From: Chitinophagaceae bacterium UBA7600
GTDB lineage: Bacteria; Bacteroidota; Bacteroidia; Chitinophagales; Chitinophagaceae
NCBI GenBank assembly: GCA_002478885.1
Contig: DLKC01000096.1
Coordinates: 1-38,461, forward strand
DNA length: 38,461 bases
Direction: 5' to 3'
Under the pieces are notes generated by a model. The model was not told where the DNA came from, ran no database searches, and was given only the letters and a program-made list of their open reading frames with translations. The position numbers were made by a program, and so were the translations under genes. Below are positions 8,224 through 16,828 of the stretch, piece by piece (the first letter of the stretch is position 1; each line of letters opens with the position of its first letter).

Positions 8224-9048
8224 ATGGAAAGCAATACCATTAAAACAGTCTTTGTCCTTACGCTGCTGCTTACAACCTACGTGTTCAGCAGTTGCTCCAG
8301 GAATCCCTATGCGGCAACCAACAAGAGTTACAGGAAACAGGCAGATCACTATGCGGATATACTGGAAAAATACCCGCTGGAAGATTCCAACAGCAATGCG
8401 CCACATTTTGTTGGCACCACCAACTTTAATATGCGCAAACCAAACTTTGTCATTATTCATCACACCGCGCAAAATAGTTGCGATCAAACATTAAAAACCT
8501 TCACACTCACCCGCACACAGGTAAGCGCACATTATGTGATTTGCCAGGACGGCACCATACACCACATGCTCAACGATTACCTGCGCGCATGGCATGCAGG
8601 CCTTAGTAAATGGGGCAACCTGACCGATGTAAATTCTTCGTCAATTGGCATCGAGCTCGACAACGACGGCTTTCAACCTTTCGCCGATGCGCAGATCAAC
8701 AGCCTGCTGAAATTGCTTGCATCGTTAAAGACCGCTTACAATATTCCGGCTGCCAATTTTATTGGCCATGGGGACATCGCGCCCACCCGCAAAAACGACC
8801 CCAACGTGTTATTTCCCTGGAAAATGCTTGCTGAGAAAGGCTTTGGCAACTGGTATGATGATACCACCAACATTCAGATGCCTTTTTATTTCGACGATAT
8901 ACAGGCGCTTCGCATCATCGGCTACGACACAAAAGATACCACTGCATCTATTATCGCATTCAAGCGCCACTGGTTGCAGGACACTACGCCCGGTTTAACC
9001 GACGAAAGCAAAAAGGTTTTATACGTGCTTGCTAAAAAGTATTTGTAA
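8224..9048 (+). CDS. N-acetylmuramoyl-L-alanine amidase (Amidase_2 family), lipoprotein
   Basis: A 274-residue peptidoglycan amidase that should cut the bond between MurNAc and the stem peptide. The lipobox FSSC places the lipidated Cys at 24. The Amidase_2 domain runs from about 74 to 200. It shows FVIIHHTAQ (zinc ligand His79 or His80), SAHYVICQDG, WHAG (H124), IGIELDND, and GHGDIAPTRKNDPN with H182, K190 and the ligand-type Asp192. About 70 residues follow (PFYFDD to LYVLAKKYL), resembling a peptidoglycan-binding or helical tail. It could serve in cell-wall recycling or in defence; AmpD-like recycling is the default reading. Confidence 0.92.
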   Translation: MESNTIKTVFVLTLLLTTYVFSSCSRNPYAATNKSYRKQADHYADILEKYPLEDSNSNAPHFVGTTNFNMRKPNFVIIHHTAQNSCDQTLKTFTLTRTQVSAHYVICQDGTIHHMLNDYLRAWHAGLSKWGNLTDVNSSSIGIELDNDGFQPFADAQINSLLKLLASLKTAYNIPAANFIGHGDIAPTRKNDPNVLFPWKMLAEKGFGNWYDDTTNIQMPFYFDDIQALRIIGYDTKDTTASIIAFKRHWLQDTTPGLTDESKKVLYVLAKKYL

Positions 9049-9057
9049 TTCTTGTGG

Positions 9058-9206
9058 CCCGGCATTTTCACTTTTATCATCGTCCCTTGCGTCGCACTCT
9101 TGTGCAGCATATCTTCACGCAGCAACTTTTGCTTACAGCTGCCATCACTGCTGAAAGTACAAGTGAGTGACACAACGAAGATGACCAGAGTTGCTATTGC
9201 CGGTAC
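9058..9206. repeat. Dispersed repeat, inverted pair (subtype 1 / subtype 2)
   Basis: The left unit has CCCGGC at 9058-9063 and the arm TTGCGTCGCACTCTTGTGC at 9087-9105. The right arm GTACAAGTGAGTGACACAA is at 9157-9175, with its CCGG box near 9200-9206. It separates the convergent amidase and M4 genes. The left half is similar to 17498-17575 well beyond the arm. Confidence 0.85.
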
Positions 9207-9210
9207 AATA

Positions 9211-9238
9211 AAAAACCACCTCCTTGCGGAAGTGGTTT
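9211..9238 (-). terminator. Terminator of fibre-protease operon 2
   Basis: ACCACCTCC, a TTGC loop and GGAAGTGGT form a stem with one G-U pair, followed on the minus strand by a six-T run. The shape is the same as at 215-243. As the genes converge here it may also stop transcription from the amidase side. Confidence 0.75.
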
Positions 9239-9272
9239 ATCGCATTTATGACGAACTGCTGTAAGAATGCTA

Positions 9273-11588
9273 TCATTCCTTCATTAGCTTGAGTACTTTA
9301 GTATGTACGTTGTCTTTTACTTTTATAAAGTACATACCGGCAGGGAAGCTGCTTAGTCCAATGGAAATATTATTGCCGTTAATACGATCGCTGCGCCACA
9401 AAACAGCGCCCTGCATATTGGTTAAAACAACCGACACATTTCCTTTCATGCCTTTCAGCTGAATGGTGGCACTTGTGCTTGCCGGGTTAGGGTACACCAT
9501 TGCAGAAAAATCTTCGTTAGCTGGCTTCTTTCCAATGTTATCAGTAATTACAGAGGACGTATTATTTGCATAAACCGGGTTCGGGCCTACTGGCGGCGCA
9601 GTAACATTACAAGGCGTTACATAAGCAAGGAAATTACAACCGGAAAGGGCAGAAAAACCCGGTTGAAAGATTATTTCATTGCCCGTAAAACTGGTGAATG
9701 CCGGCCCAACAACCTTCGTTGTGCCATCAAAACAACCTGCAGGCGGGCTAACAACTTTTCCAGGCACTGCATAGTTGACGGTGCTACCAACAGGCCAGGC
9801 ACCACATACGCCACCGTCGCCTACCGGAGTAGGCTGTGTGCCTACACCTACCGCATACCATGCGTTGGCAACCTGGTATGCTTGATTGGAACAATTGCCA
9901 AAAAGATCTTTGGCTGCGTTAATGGTAGCCGTGCGTGCATCGCTGTATACAGCACTGGAAGTAAGATACACGGTAAGCGCCCGGTACACAATATCAGCGG
10001 TAACTTTAGAAGCAAGGCCACTTACAGAAAAACTTGCGCCGTTATCGTTGGTTCCGGAACCGCCATTGGTTACCAGGTAGAACCAGTAATTCATGACACC
10101 GCTGTTGGTATGTACTCCTCCTGCATCGTCTACCCCTGTATACCAGAAGGTGCCATTGTATGTATCAGGCTGATTGTGAGCGTTAGGGTTTGACAATGAC
10201 CTGATCGCCCCGGCAGTTCTGTCCTCACCTATATCGTAATCCTGGGTGCCATAACCTGTGGTGCCATACCCTTGTATAACGCTTCCGAAAATATCACTGA
10301 TCGATTCATTCAATGCACCGGACTCATTTGCGTAAGTTAAGTTAGCTGAAGCGCCGGTTACTGCGTGGGTATATTCGTGCCCGAGTATATCAGCAGTGCC
10401 CCAGCTGTTTATAATCGGGTTTGTGGAGCCGCCGGAACCTATCTTCATTATTCCCCCCGTTAAACTCATTGAGGCATTGTTGGTTGAATAGAAACAAAGG
10501 CTACCAGAGCATCCCGTGAAAAATACGGCGTTGATATAAGCATTAACATCGCCATCTGCATTGTCGTAGCTATTGCGGCCATGTATTTGTTTAAAATAGT
10601 CATAGCTGTTTCTGATGGCCCATTGAGAAGAAGTGCCAAGACGCTCCTGGTTTGTTTCAAGCCAGCTGTTGTCAACATTATTCAGCTGGTAAGCACCACT
10701 GGGAATAAACCCGGAATCCCTTGTACTGTTCCAGTCCCACATTTTTATTTCTGCGGCCTGGCAGGTATCCCATAAGTAATAGCCACCTCCCTGGAAATTT
10801 ACATTCACTGTTTTACTACCATTCCAGATGGTGCTGATCGTTGTAGGCAAACAGCCTGTTGCTTCGAGCGAAATATCGTTGATGATCTCGCCTGTGTTTG
10901 CGTCGATGTCAATTCTTTTTGAGATCATGGGCGATGCAGCATAAACATCGAACTGGTAAGCCAGCCTGAAGTCTGAAGCCTTCCATACATTGTTGTTGCT
11001 GACTTTTTGTGTCCACACCAATTCTCCTTTTGGATAATAAGAAGTATCAGCATTCTTTGTTCTTTTCTTCAATTGATCTTCCCAGTATTTTTCTTCTGAA
11101 AGCAGTTTGTCAACCCTTGCATACAACAAGACCTTTTTTAGTGCTGATGTTTCACCCAAAACGGTTGATACCTTTTTGTCCATGTTTCTTACATATTGCC
11201 CGTTGGCTGCATAAGCCTGTCCACGATTGTTTGCATGCACAAAATATTCCGCACGTACGATTCTTATGTTTTTGTAATACTGGTTAAACCTGTAATGCAT
11301 AAAACCCAATTCGTCTTTTTCAGTTTTATACAAACGCATATCATCATCATTACTCAGCCTGAGTGCTTTTCCGTATTCTTTAAAAAACTTTACCGGATTA
11401 ATATTAGCATCTGTTCTTAAACTCATCCAGTTTTGGTCGCTTGATGGCAGCGCTATTCTTCTCAATGTATCGTTCCAGAAATCTTGTTTGCTTAAGTCTG
11501 TTTGTGCCCTGGTGGTTTGCACTATAACCAAAAGCAGCAATACAGCAACCATCCTGAAACAATACATATTTATTGTATTATTTTTCAT
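9273..11588 (-). CDS. Secreted M4 (thermolysin-like) metalloprotease with T9SS sorting domain, copy 2
   Basis: A 771-residue paralogue of 274-2562. It has a signal peptide (about 1-29, TTRAQT), an FTP/propeptide region (about 50-240) and the M4 domain with HEYTH at 404-408 and E428 in NESISDIFG. The later GGVHTNSGVMNYW supplies the catalytic His. A type A T9SS domain forms the last 75 or so residues (MVYPNP to KVLKLMKE). The first 12 residues (MKNNTINMYCFR) are identical to copy 1, while the rest has many substitutions. All catalytic residues are retained, so both copies should be active. It is downstream of its fibre partner, 24 bp away. Confidence 0.95.
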   Translation of the reverse strand: MKNNTINMYCFRMVAVLLLLVIVQTTRAQTDLSKQDFWNDTLRRIALPSSDQNWMSLRTDANINPVKFFKEYGKALRLSNDDDMRLYKTEKDELGFMHYRFNQYYKNIRIVRAEYFVHANNRGQAYAANGQYVRNMDKKVSTVLGETSALKKVLLYARVDKLLSEEKYWEDQLKKRTKNADTSYYPKGELVWTQKVSNNNVWKASDFRLAYQFDVYAASPMISKRIDIDANTGEIINDISLEATGCLPTTISTIWNGSKTVNVNFQGGGYYLWDTCQAAEIKMWDWNSTRDSGFIPSGAYQLNNVDNSWLETNQERLGTSSQWAIRNSYDYFKQIHGRNSYDNADGDVNAYINAVFFTGCSGSLCFYSTNNASMSLTGGIMKIGSGGSTNPIINSWGTADILGHEYTHAVTGASANLTYANESGALNESISDIFGSVIQGYGTTGYGTQDYDIGEDRTAGAIRSLSNPNAHNQPDTYNGTFWYTGVDDAGGVHTNSGVMNYWFYLVTNGGSGTNDNGASFSVSGLASKVTADIVYRALTVYLTSSAVYSDARTATINAAKDLFGNCSNQAYQVANAWYAVGVGTQPTPVGDGGVCGAWPVGSTVNYAVPGKVVSPPAGCFDGTTKVVGPAFTSFTGNEIIFQPGFSALSGCNFLAYVTPCNVTAPPVGPNPVYANNTSSVITDNIGKKPANEDFSAMVYPNPASTSATIQLKGMKGNVSVVLTNMQGAVLWRSDRINGNNISIGLSSFPAGMYFIKVKDNVHTKVLKLMKE

Positions 11589-11611
11589 TGTAGTTTCTTT
11601 TTATGTTTCAG
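11554..11611 (-). promoter_or_regulatory. Conserved stem-loop enclosing the M4 start codon (operon 2)
   Basis: CTGAAAC (11554-11560) pairs with GTTTCAG (11605-11611), with the ATG (11586-11588) inside. It is identical base for base to 2528-2585. The identity spans 11553-11621, then ends abruptly in both directions. Confidence 0.45.
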
Positions 11612-11612
11612 A

Positions 11613-13064
11613 CTATTTCTTCGCTGCCTCCTGCTGTTGCAGTTTTTCAACCAGCTGCTGTAACGCCTCGATTTGTTTCTGCTGCTGTATAATGTAAAGC
11701 GTAAGCTCTTCTACTTTTTCAACTACCTTTCCCTGCATTTCTCCAACATTCATTCCTGATGATTCCACTTCCTTTGCACTTGGCATACCCGGCAGACGCT
11801 TGTAAGTATCGATATGATTTTCCACTTCTTTCAGTGTTTTGAGCTTGTAATTCTTTTCAAACACATAATCCGGGAATGGTTGTAATTGCACTTTTAATTC
11901 TGTACACATGATCTTACCCGCAACGGTTAGTTTATAACCAGTCGCAGGAGTTGTAACGCCAATGGTTACATTACCATTTCCTTTAATGCGCATGAGTTCA
12001 TTTGAAACGGTTGAAGAGGTTCCGGCATAGAAAACGTGGTCAGTTGTTGTGGCATCTACCTGGTACCTGAGCGTTGATGAATTTACGCCAAAACCAAAAT
12101 ACTGATGGTCATTGTTAGCAACCTCGTACAAGACAATCTTTCGGTTTATTAAAGTATTTGATAATTGGAGTTGGCCATTGGCACTTGCTGTGCCGATAGC
12201 GACATTACCTCCGCCCTGGTTGAGTATTAACGGAGCCCAGGCAGTTAGGGTATTGTTATGCGCACCAATGGTTGCTTTGCCAAGGAGGTTGCCCATTACA
12301 ACACGATCACCTGTTGTGGCGCCATAGTTGCCTGCGATCCAGTCAGCCGTACCGGAGCCGGGGTTGGTAGTTGATACCCGGATACCACCCACGCCGCTGA
12401 TATCAAGCCTGGTAGCCGGATTGGATACACCTATGCCAAGACGGCCATTGGTATTGTCCCAATTTAAATTTACATTGATACCAAGGGTCGTTGTGCCTGT
12501 CCACAAAGCGAGACTGCCTGTTGCACCAGTGCCGGTAAGGGTTCCTCCACCCGTTGGCGTTTGCCAGCTTGCCAAACCATTGGCGTCTGAAGTAAGCACC
12601 TTGCCGACACCCTGTGTGCCATCGGCGATTTTTACTGCACCGGCAACGTCAAGCTTTGCTGTTGCAGCTTGCACGCCAAGTCCGAGGTTACCCAGGAAGT
12701 AGCCATTACCATTATCTGCACCGACAAAGAAGGTGGCCGCAGCAGCACTGTTCCTGAGTTCGTAACGAACATTGCTCTGGCTGAAAAATAAACCGTAATT
12801 GGTATTACCGCTGTATTGAAAAGCATATCTGTTACCGCCCACTTTATATGCAGCGGTACCATTAAAAACAAGGTTACCATTTGCATCAACGGCAATGTTG
12901 TTTGCAGCCCCGCCAAGTTTGCTGGTTCCGACAACTTCCAGTGCTGATGCAGGGGCCAATGTGCCGATACCTACGTTGCCTGTAGCCGGGAATGTATTTG
13001 TTTGTGCATTTGCAGTGAGATCAGCACCTGCAAGAAACAATAGAAAAAACGAAATCTTTTTCAT
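11613..13064 (-). CDS. Tail-fibre-like surface protein with C-terminal coiled coil, copy 2
   Basis: A 483-residue exported protein from the ATG at 13064 (MKKISFFLLFLAGADLTANAQ); a reading from 13103 would add 13 non-signal-like residues. It is built like copy 1: GNVGIGT-type modules, then the PDYVFEKNYKL / PGMPSAKEV / EELTLYIIQQQKQ tail and a short coiled coil. Compared with copy 1 it lacks one module of about 90 residues before the tail and one seven-residue stretch in the coiled coil. It is the first gene of operon 2, with the divergent histidine kinase upstream. Role as a surface fibre or adhesin is inferred. Confidence 0.85.
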   Translation of the reverse strand: MKKISFFLLFLAGADLTANAQTNTFPATGNVGIGTLAPASALEVVGTSKLGGAANNIAVDANGNLVFNGTAAYKVGGNRYAFQYSGNTNYGLFFSQSNVRYELRNSAAAATFFVGADNGNGYFLGNLGLGVQAATAKLDVAGAVKIADGTQGVGKVLTSDANGLASWQTPTGGGTLTGTGATGSLALWTGTTTLGINVNLNWDNTNGRLGIGVSNPATRLDISGVGGIRVSTTNPGSGTADWIAGNYGATTGDRVVMGNLLGKATIGAHNNTLTAWAPLILNQGGGNVAIGTASANGQLQLSNTLINRKIVLYEVANNDHQYFGFGVNSSTLRYQVDATTTDHVFYAGTSSTVSNELMRIKGNGNVTIGVTTPATGYKLTVAGKIMCTELKVQLQPFPDYVFEKNYKLKTLKEVENHIDTYKRLPGMPSAKEVESSGMNVGEMQGKVVEKVEELTLYIIQQQKQIEALQQLVEKLQQQEAAKK

Positions 13065-13133
13065 AAAGTGATTTTTGGTTTTGTTGATTTTATCTGTGCA
13101 CAAATCTGAACCAAAAACAAGGATTGAATTTGT

Positions 13134-13192
13134 ACTAAACTTAGGATATGCAACTCCTAAATATAGTAACCGGTTGTACTAATTTTAGGAGT
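13134..13192. promoter_or_regulatory. Triple operator-like motif ACTAnnnTTAGGA
   Basis: Three copies are seen: 13134-13146 (ACTAAACTTAGGA, plus), 13155-13167 (minus strand, ACTATATTTAGGA) and 13178-13190 (ACTAATTTTAGGA, plus). Centres are 21 and 23 bp apart, close to two helical turns. Copies 2 and 3 also form a 9-bp perfect inverted repeat (13153-13161 with 13184-13192). They lie 70-130 bp upstream of fibre gene 2 and about 235 bp before the kinase. A fourth copy lies before the response regulator. Confidence 0.5.
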
Positions 13193-13314
13193 AATGCTGC
13201 GAGATAAGATGATCTGCTTATATTTCACGCTGTTTAAATAAGGTACACATTTGAAAACAAGTCTGCGAGAGAACGCCTTGAACTATGAAGTAAGCTGCTG
13301 CTTAAGGTTATGGA

Positions 13315-13365
13315 GCGCAAGAGTGCGACGCGACAAAGCTGCCATGAAATGTGTAAGCCCGGAAC
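13315..13365 (-). repeat. Dispersed repeat unit, subtype 1 (slightly degenerate)
   Basis: The arm at 13315-13333 keeps the core CAAGAGTGCGACGC, followed by GCTGCCATGAAA and the CCCGG box at 13358-13362. It sits in the 363-bp gap between fibre gene 2 and the divergent kinase. Apart from this unit and the operator motif, that gap holds no gene that I can see. Confidence 0.7.
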
Positions 13366-13426
13366 ATAATAAAAACAACTTGCTTTATTTTAAAGATGAT
13401 AAAACAGATAGCATACTTTAGCTTAT

Positions 13427-16400
13427 ATGCGTAACGCAATTACCTTATTGTTTGTGGGGATATGCTGCATTTTAAATGCGGAATATTCATTTGCGCAAAT
13501 TGAAGGCAAACAGGTATATCCTGTTTTTGAAAAACTAACTGCGGAATATGGTTTATCGCAAGGCACCTTGCAGGACATTTTACAGGATAAAGAAGGCTTT
13601 ATGTGGTTTGCAACACAGGATGGCCTTGACAGGTATGACGGAAACAGTATGAAAATTTACCGCTATAATCCTGATGATAAATTTTCGCTGCCTGATAATG
13701 ACATACAACAAATTGAGCAGGATGAATATGGCAACATTTGGGTAGGCACATTAACCAAGGGATTATTTTTATTTGATACAAAACAAGAGCGGTTTTACCC
13801 CGTGAACCCCGGCTCGATTACAAAACAATCAGCGGATGAAATAAGGGCGATCGAATGCCGTGGAAATAAAATGTGGCTGCTGTTTCCTACAGATTATTGT
13901 GTATACGACATCAGCAATGTCACCCTTGAAAATGTTACAACTTCAGGTAGTGCCGGCATCACCCAACTGTTTAGTTTTAACAGCCTGGCAAATATTACCC
14001 GCAAAAAACTGACAGATGAATTTGGTGTATTCTGGATAAAGTGGATGCCGGACAACAGCATCTTCATGGCATGGAAAGATTCGGTGATGATCATGAAACC
14101 ACAGGCAGGCAGCAGCCAATGGAAAGTTGATTATATGAAAGCGCCTGCATTTGGCATGGATAAGAACCAAACGATTTTTCATTTTTACCCGGTAGGTAAT
14201 GGCGATAGTATTGTGTTCATCGGAATTTCAACACTTGCCATTTACAGCAGAGCACAAGGCAAAGTTATTTACCAGAAAAATTTTGGTGAATACAGCCAGC
14301 TTGCGGATAATTTTTACTGGTATTACCCTGTTTTCGTGAACGATGAAGATATCATGTTCTTTGATAAGATTAATTGTCTTTCCGTTAATCCAAGGACCCT
14401 GCAGTTTAAAAGATACAATGTAGCCAAGACCGATCCCAACGGCCACTTTACCAGCTTTGCCAATTACAAAGACAGGGATGGTACATTATGGGTGGGTGAT
14501 ATCGGCCATGGGCTTTACAAGTACAATAGCAGGAGAGAATTATTCAGCACAGACCAACCCCTTGCAGACGAATCAATTTTTAATGAAGATATTTTAGGCA
14601 ATGTTTATTGTTTCAACGACACCGAATCATATATCATAAATCCGCTGGACAGAACGCACCAGCCCGCAATTACGCAGCAACTACTTGCCGGGAAATGGCT
14701 GCACCCAACGGTATTGTGTTCAGATGGAAATGGAAATATCTGGTTTAGGGCAACTTCAAAACAAAAAGTTGAATCACTAACAGACTACTACAATACAGTG
14801 ATTCCCAAACCGTCAAAACGGATATTTTACAAGGCACTTGCTCTTTTAAAATATGATTCACAAACCAGTAAAATTGAAGATCATACTGCATTACTTGCAG
14901 ATGAAGTTTTTGCAAACGCCAGGTACCAGTTATCTGTTTTTACCGATGCCAGCAATAATCTCTGGCAATTAATTTATAGTGCTGATAAAAATTGCAGGTT
15001 TGAAGTTACAGATGGAAGTACCGGAAAATCAAAAGCAACATACATATTGCCATTACCTGTAAAACAGGTTGATCGGGATATATTTTATTTCACTCATTGG
15101 CAGGATGTTGATGGCATCTTTTGGTTTGGCACAAATCAGGGCTTGTTCAGCTTTGATGAACGCAGTAAAAAATGGAAGCTATATAAAAACAACACAGCAG
15201 ATACAACTTCAATAAGCGGCGACTATATTTTTTCCATTTGTCCAGATCCACAGCAACCAGACAGGTATTTGTGGATCGGCACCAATGGTCGCGGCTTTAA
15301 CAGGTTTGACAAACGAACCGGTAAATGTACACGGTACAGCGATAAAGATGGCCTTCCCAACAACACGGTATTTGGCATCCTGAACGACGATTTTGGCAAT
15401 CTCTGGATGAGCACCAACAAAGGTATCAGTTGTTTCAATATTCAGCAAGAAAGTTTTAGAAATTTTACTACAGAAGACGGCCTGCCAGGCAATGAATTTG
15501 TAAGAGGACAATTTCTAAAATCAAGATCAGGCAAAATGTATTTCGGCGGCGTAAACGGCATTGTTTGGTTCAATCCAGCAGATTTATTAAGATCAGCACT
15601 TCCAGCCAACAACATTTTTATCACCGGGCTTTATTTGTTCAATAAGCCTGTCGATTACAAAACAGACAGTTCAGTAATTAATAAACCCATCCAGTATACA
15701 CAAAGCATTACGTTACCATACGAAAAAAACGTAATAGGCCTCGAGTTTGCACTGTTGCAATACACTAATCCGGAAAAAAAGCATTACAAATACAGGCTTA
15801 AAGGGTTTAACAATGACTGGATTGACAACGGCTCAAGTACCACGGTTACTTTTACGAACCTGGATCCGGGAACTTACTTATTTCAGGTAACAGGCAGCAA
15901 CAGCGATGGTGTCTGGAACGAACAAGGAGCTTCATTAACCATCATTATAACACCGCCATGGTACAGAACATGGTGGTTTATAACTATTGTTACGTTGTTT
16001 GTTATGGGTGCACTTTATGCTGCTTACCGTTTCAGGTTATACCAATCTCTGCAGGTTCTGAATATGCGCAACAAAATCGCAAGCGATCTGCACGATGAAA
16101 TAGGTTCAACACTTAGCAGCATTACTGTTTACAGCGATATAATTGAAGAACGCGAACAGGATAAAGAACTAAAACTCATTGCAGCCAGGATAAGCACAAG
16201 CTCCCGCGACACATTGGTCGCCATGAGCGATATTGTATGGAGTATCAATCCTAAAAATGACCGCTTCGATAATATTTTACTCCGTATGAAATCCTATGCT
16301 TACGAAATACTCGAAACACAAAACCGCAAGTTTCATTTTGAAGCAGATGAAAAACTTGGTGACCTTAAACTCCCGATGAACCGGCGTAAAAATTTCTACC

Positions 16401-16654
16401 TCATTTTTAAAGAGGCCTTGAATAATGCAGTAAAATATGCGGAACCAACCAATGTCTGGATCACCGTTCAGCTAAAAAATAACTCTATTTTATTTACGCT
16501 TAAAGATGATGGCCTTGGGTTTGATACTGCTGACTACAAAGAAGGCAATGGCCTGATCAACATGAAAAGAAGAAGCAAAGATCTAAAGGGCTCAGTAACT
16601 ATCAAATCAGAGACCGGCAAAGGCACCGAAGTTTCACTCCAATTCCCTATATAA
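13427..16654 (+). CDS. Two-component histidine kinase with Reg_prop beta-propeller sensor
   Basis: A 1075-residue sensor kinase. It has a signal peptide (about 1-23, SFAQ) and Reg_prop propeller repeats through to about 730 (patterns such as DGLDRYDG, NIWVGTLTKGLF, GLFSFDE, LWIGTNGRGFNRFD). A Y_Y_Y domain follows (about 770-840, YKYRLKGFNNDW to YLFQVTGSNSDG), then one transmembrane helix (about 848-868). The kinase core is of HisKA_3 type with phospho-acceptor His889 in DLHDEIGS and an HATPase with N-box Asn1000 and DDGLGFD. It lacks the AraC output of hybrid versions. Its partner is surely the NarL-type regulator 175 bp downstream. The ligand is unknown; such sensors often respond to glycans. 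Confidence 0.93.
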   Translation: MRNAITLLFVGICCILNAEYSFAQIEGKQVYPVFEKLTAEYGLSQGTLQDILQDKEGFMWFATQDGLDRYDGNSMKIYRYNPDDKFSLPDNDIQQIEQDEYGNIWVGTLTKGLFLFDTKQERFYPVNPGSITKQSADEIRAIECRGNKMWLLFPTDYCVYDISNVTLENVTTSGSAGITQLFSFNSLANITRKKLTDEFGVFWIKWMPDNSIFMAWKDSVMIMKPQAGSSQWKVDYMKAPAFGMDKNQTIFHFYPVGNGDSIVFIGISTLAIYSRAQGKVIYQKNFGEYSQLADNFYWYYPVFVNDEDIMFFDKINCLSVNPRTLQFKRYNVAKTDPNGHFTSFANYKDRDGTLWVGDIGHGLYKYNSRRELFSTDQPLADESIFNEDILGNVYCFNDTESYIINPLDRTHQPAITQQLLAGKWLHPTVLCSDGNGNIWFRATSKQKVESLTDYYNTVIPKPSKRIFYKALALLKYDSQTSKIEDHTALLADEVFANARYQLSVFTDASNNLWQLIYSADKNCRFEVTDGSTGKSKATYILPLPVKQVDRDIFYFTHWQDVDGIFWFGTNQGLFSFDERSKKWKLYKNNTADTTSISGDYIFSICPDPQQPDRYLWIGTNGRGFNRFDKRTGKCTRYSDKDGLPNNTVFGILNDDFGNLWMSTNKGISCFNIQQESFRNFTTEDGLPGNEFVRGQFLKSRSGKMYFGGVNGIVWFNPADLLRSALPANNIFITGLYLFNKPVDYKTDSSVINKPIQYTQSITLPYEKNVIGLEFALLQYTNPEKKHYKYRLKGFNNDWIDNGSSTTVTFTNLDPGTYLFQVTGSNSDGVWNEQGASLTIIITPPWYRTWWFITIVTLFVMGALYAAYRFRLYQSLQVLNMRNKIASDLHDEIGSTLSSITVYSDIIEEREQDKELKLIAARISTSSRDTLVAMSDIVWSINPKNDRFDNILLRMKSYAYEILETQNRKFHFEADEKLGDLKLPMNRRKNFYLIFKEALNNAVKYAEPTNVWITVQLKNNSILFTLKDDGLGFDTADYKEGNGLINMKRRSKDLKGSVTIKSETGKGTEVSLQFPI

Positions 16655-16689
16655 AAAACGCTGTCGCATTTCAGCAGTCAGCATCTTAT

Positions 16690-16741
16690 GAACCCGGCAC
16701 TAAAATTTTTATGATGCTTTTCTTGCGTCGCACTCTTGTAC
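16690..16741 (+). repeat. Dispersed repeat unit, subtype 1
   Basis: CCCGGC is at 16693-16698 and the arm TTGCGTCGCACTCTTGTAC at 16723-16741. It is a single unit between the kinase and response-regulator genes. Confidence 0.8.
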
Positions 16742-16779
16742 TGCATGAACAGTATTGAGCAGAAAAAGAAGAATGCGAT

Positions 16780-16792
16780 ACTAATATTAGGA
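16780..16792. promoter_or_regulatory. Fourth ACTAnnnTTAGGA motif, before the response regulator
   Basis: ACTAATATTAGGA has the same ten fixed positions as the three copies at 13134-13190. It lies 36 bp before the regulator start codon. The inner CTAA-NN-TTAG dyad would suit a dimeric NarL-type protein. Autoregulation is inferred. Confidence 0.45.
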
Positions 16793-16828
16793 CGATAATA
16801 AATGTCAGCTAAAATTTAATTTTACAAA

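Noticed and set aside
8050..8487. 145-residue minus-strand ORF across the MORN/TonB and amidase genes
   Set aside because: It overlaps two well-supported genes on the opposite strand and has no family features.
9663..10193. 176-residue plus-strand ORF inside M4 gene 2
   Set aside because: It is antisense to the conserved protease domain and shows no recognisable protein features.
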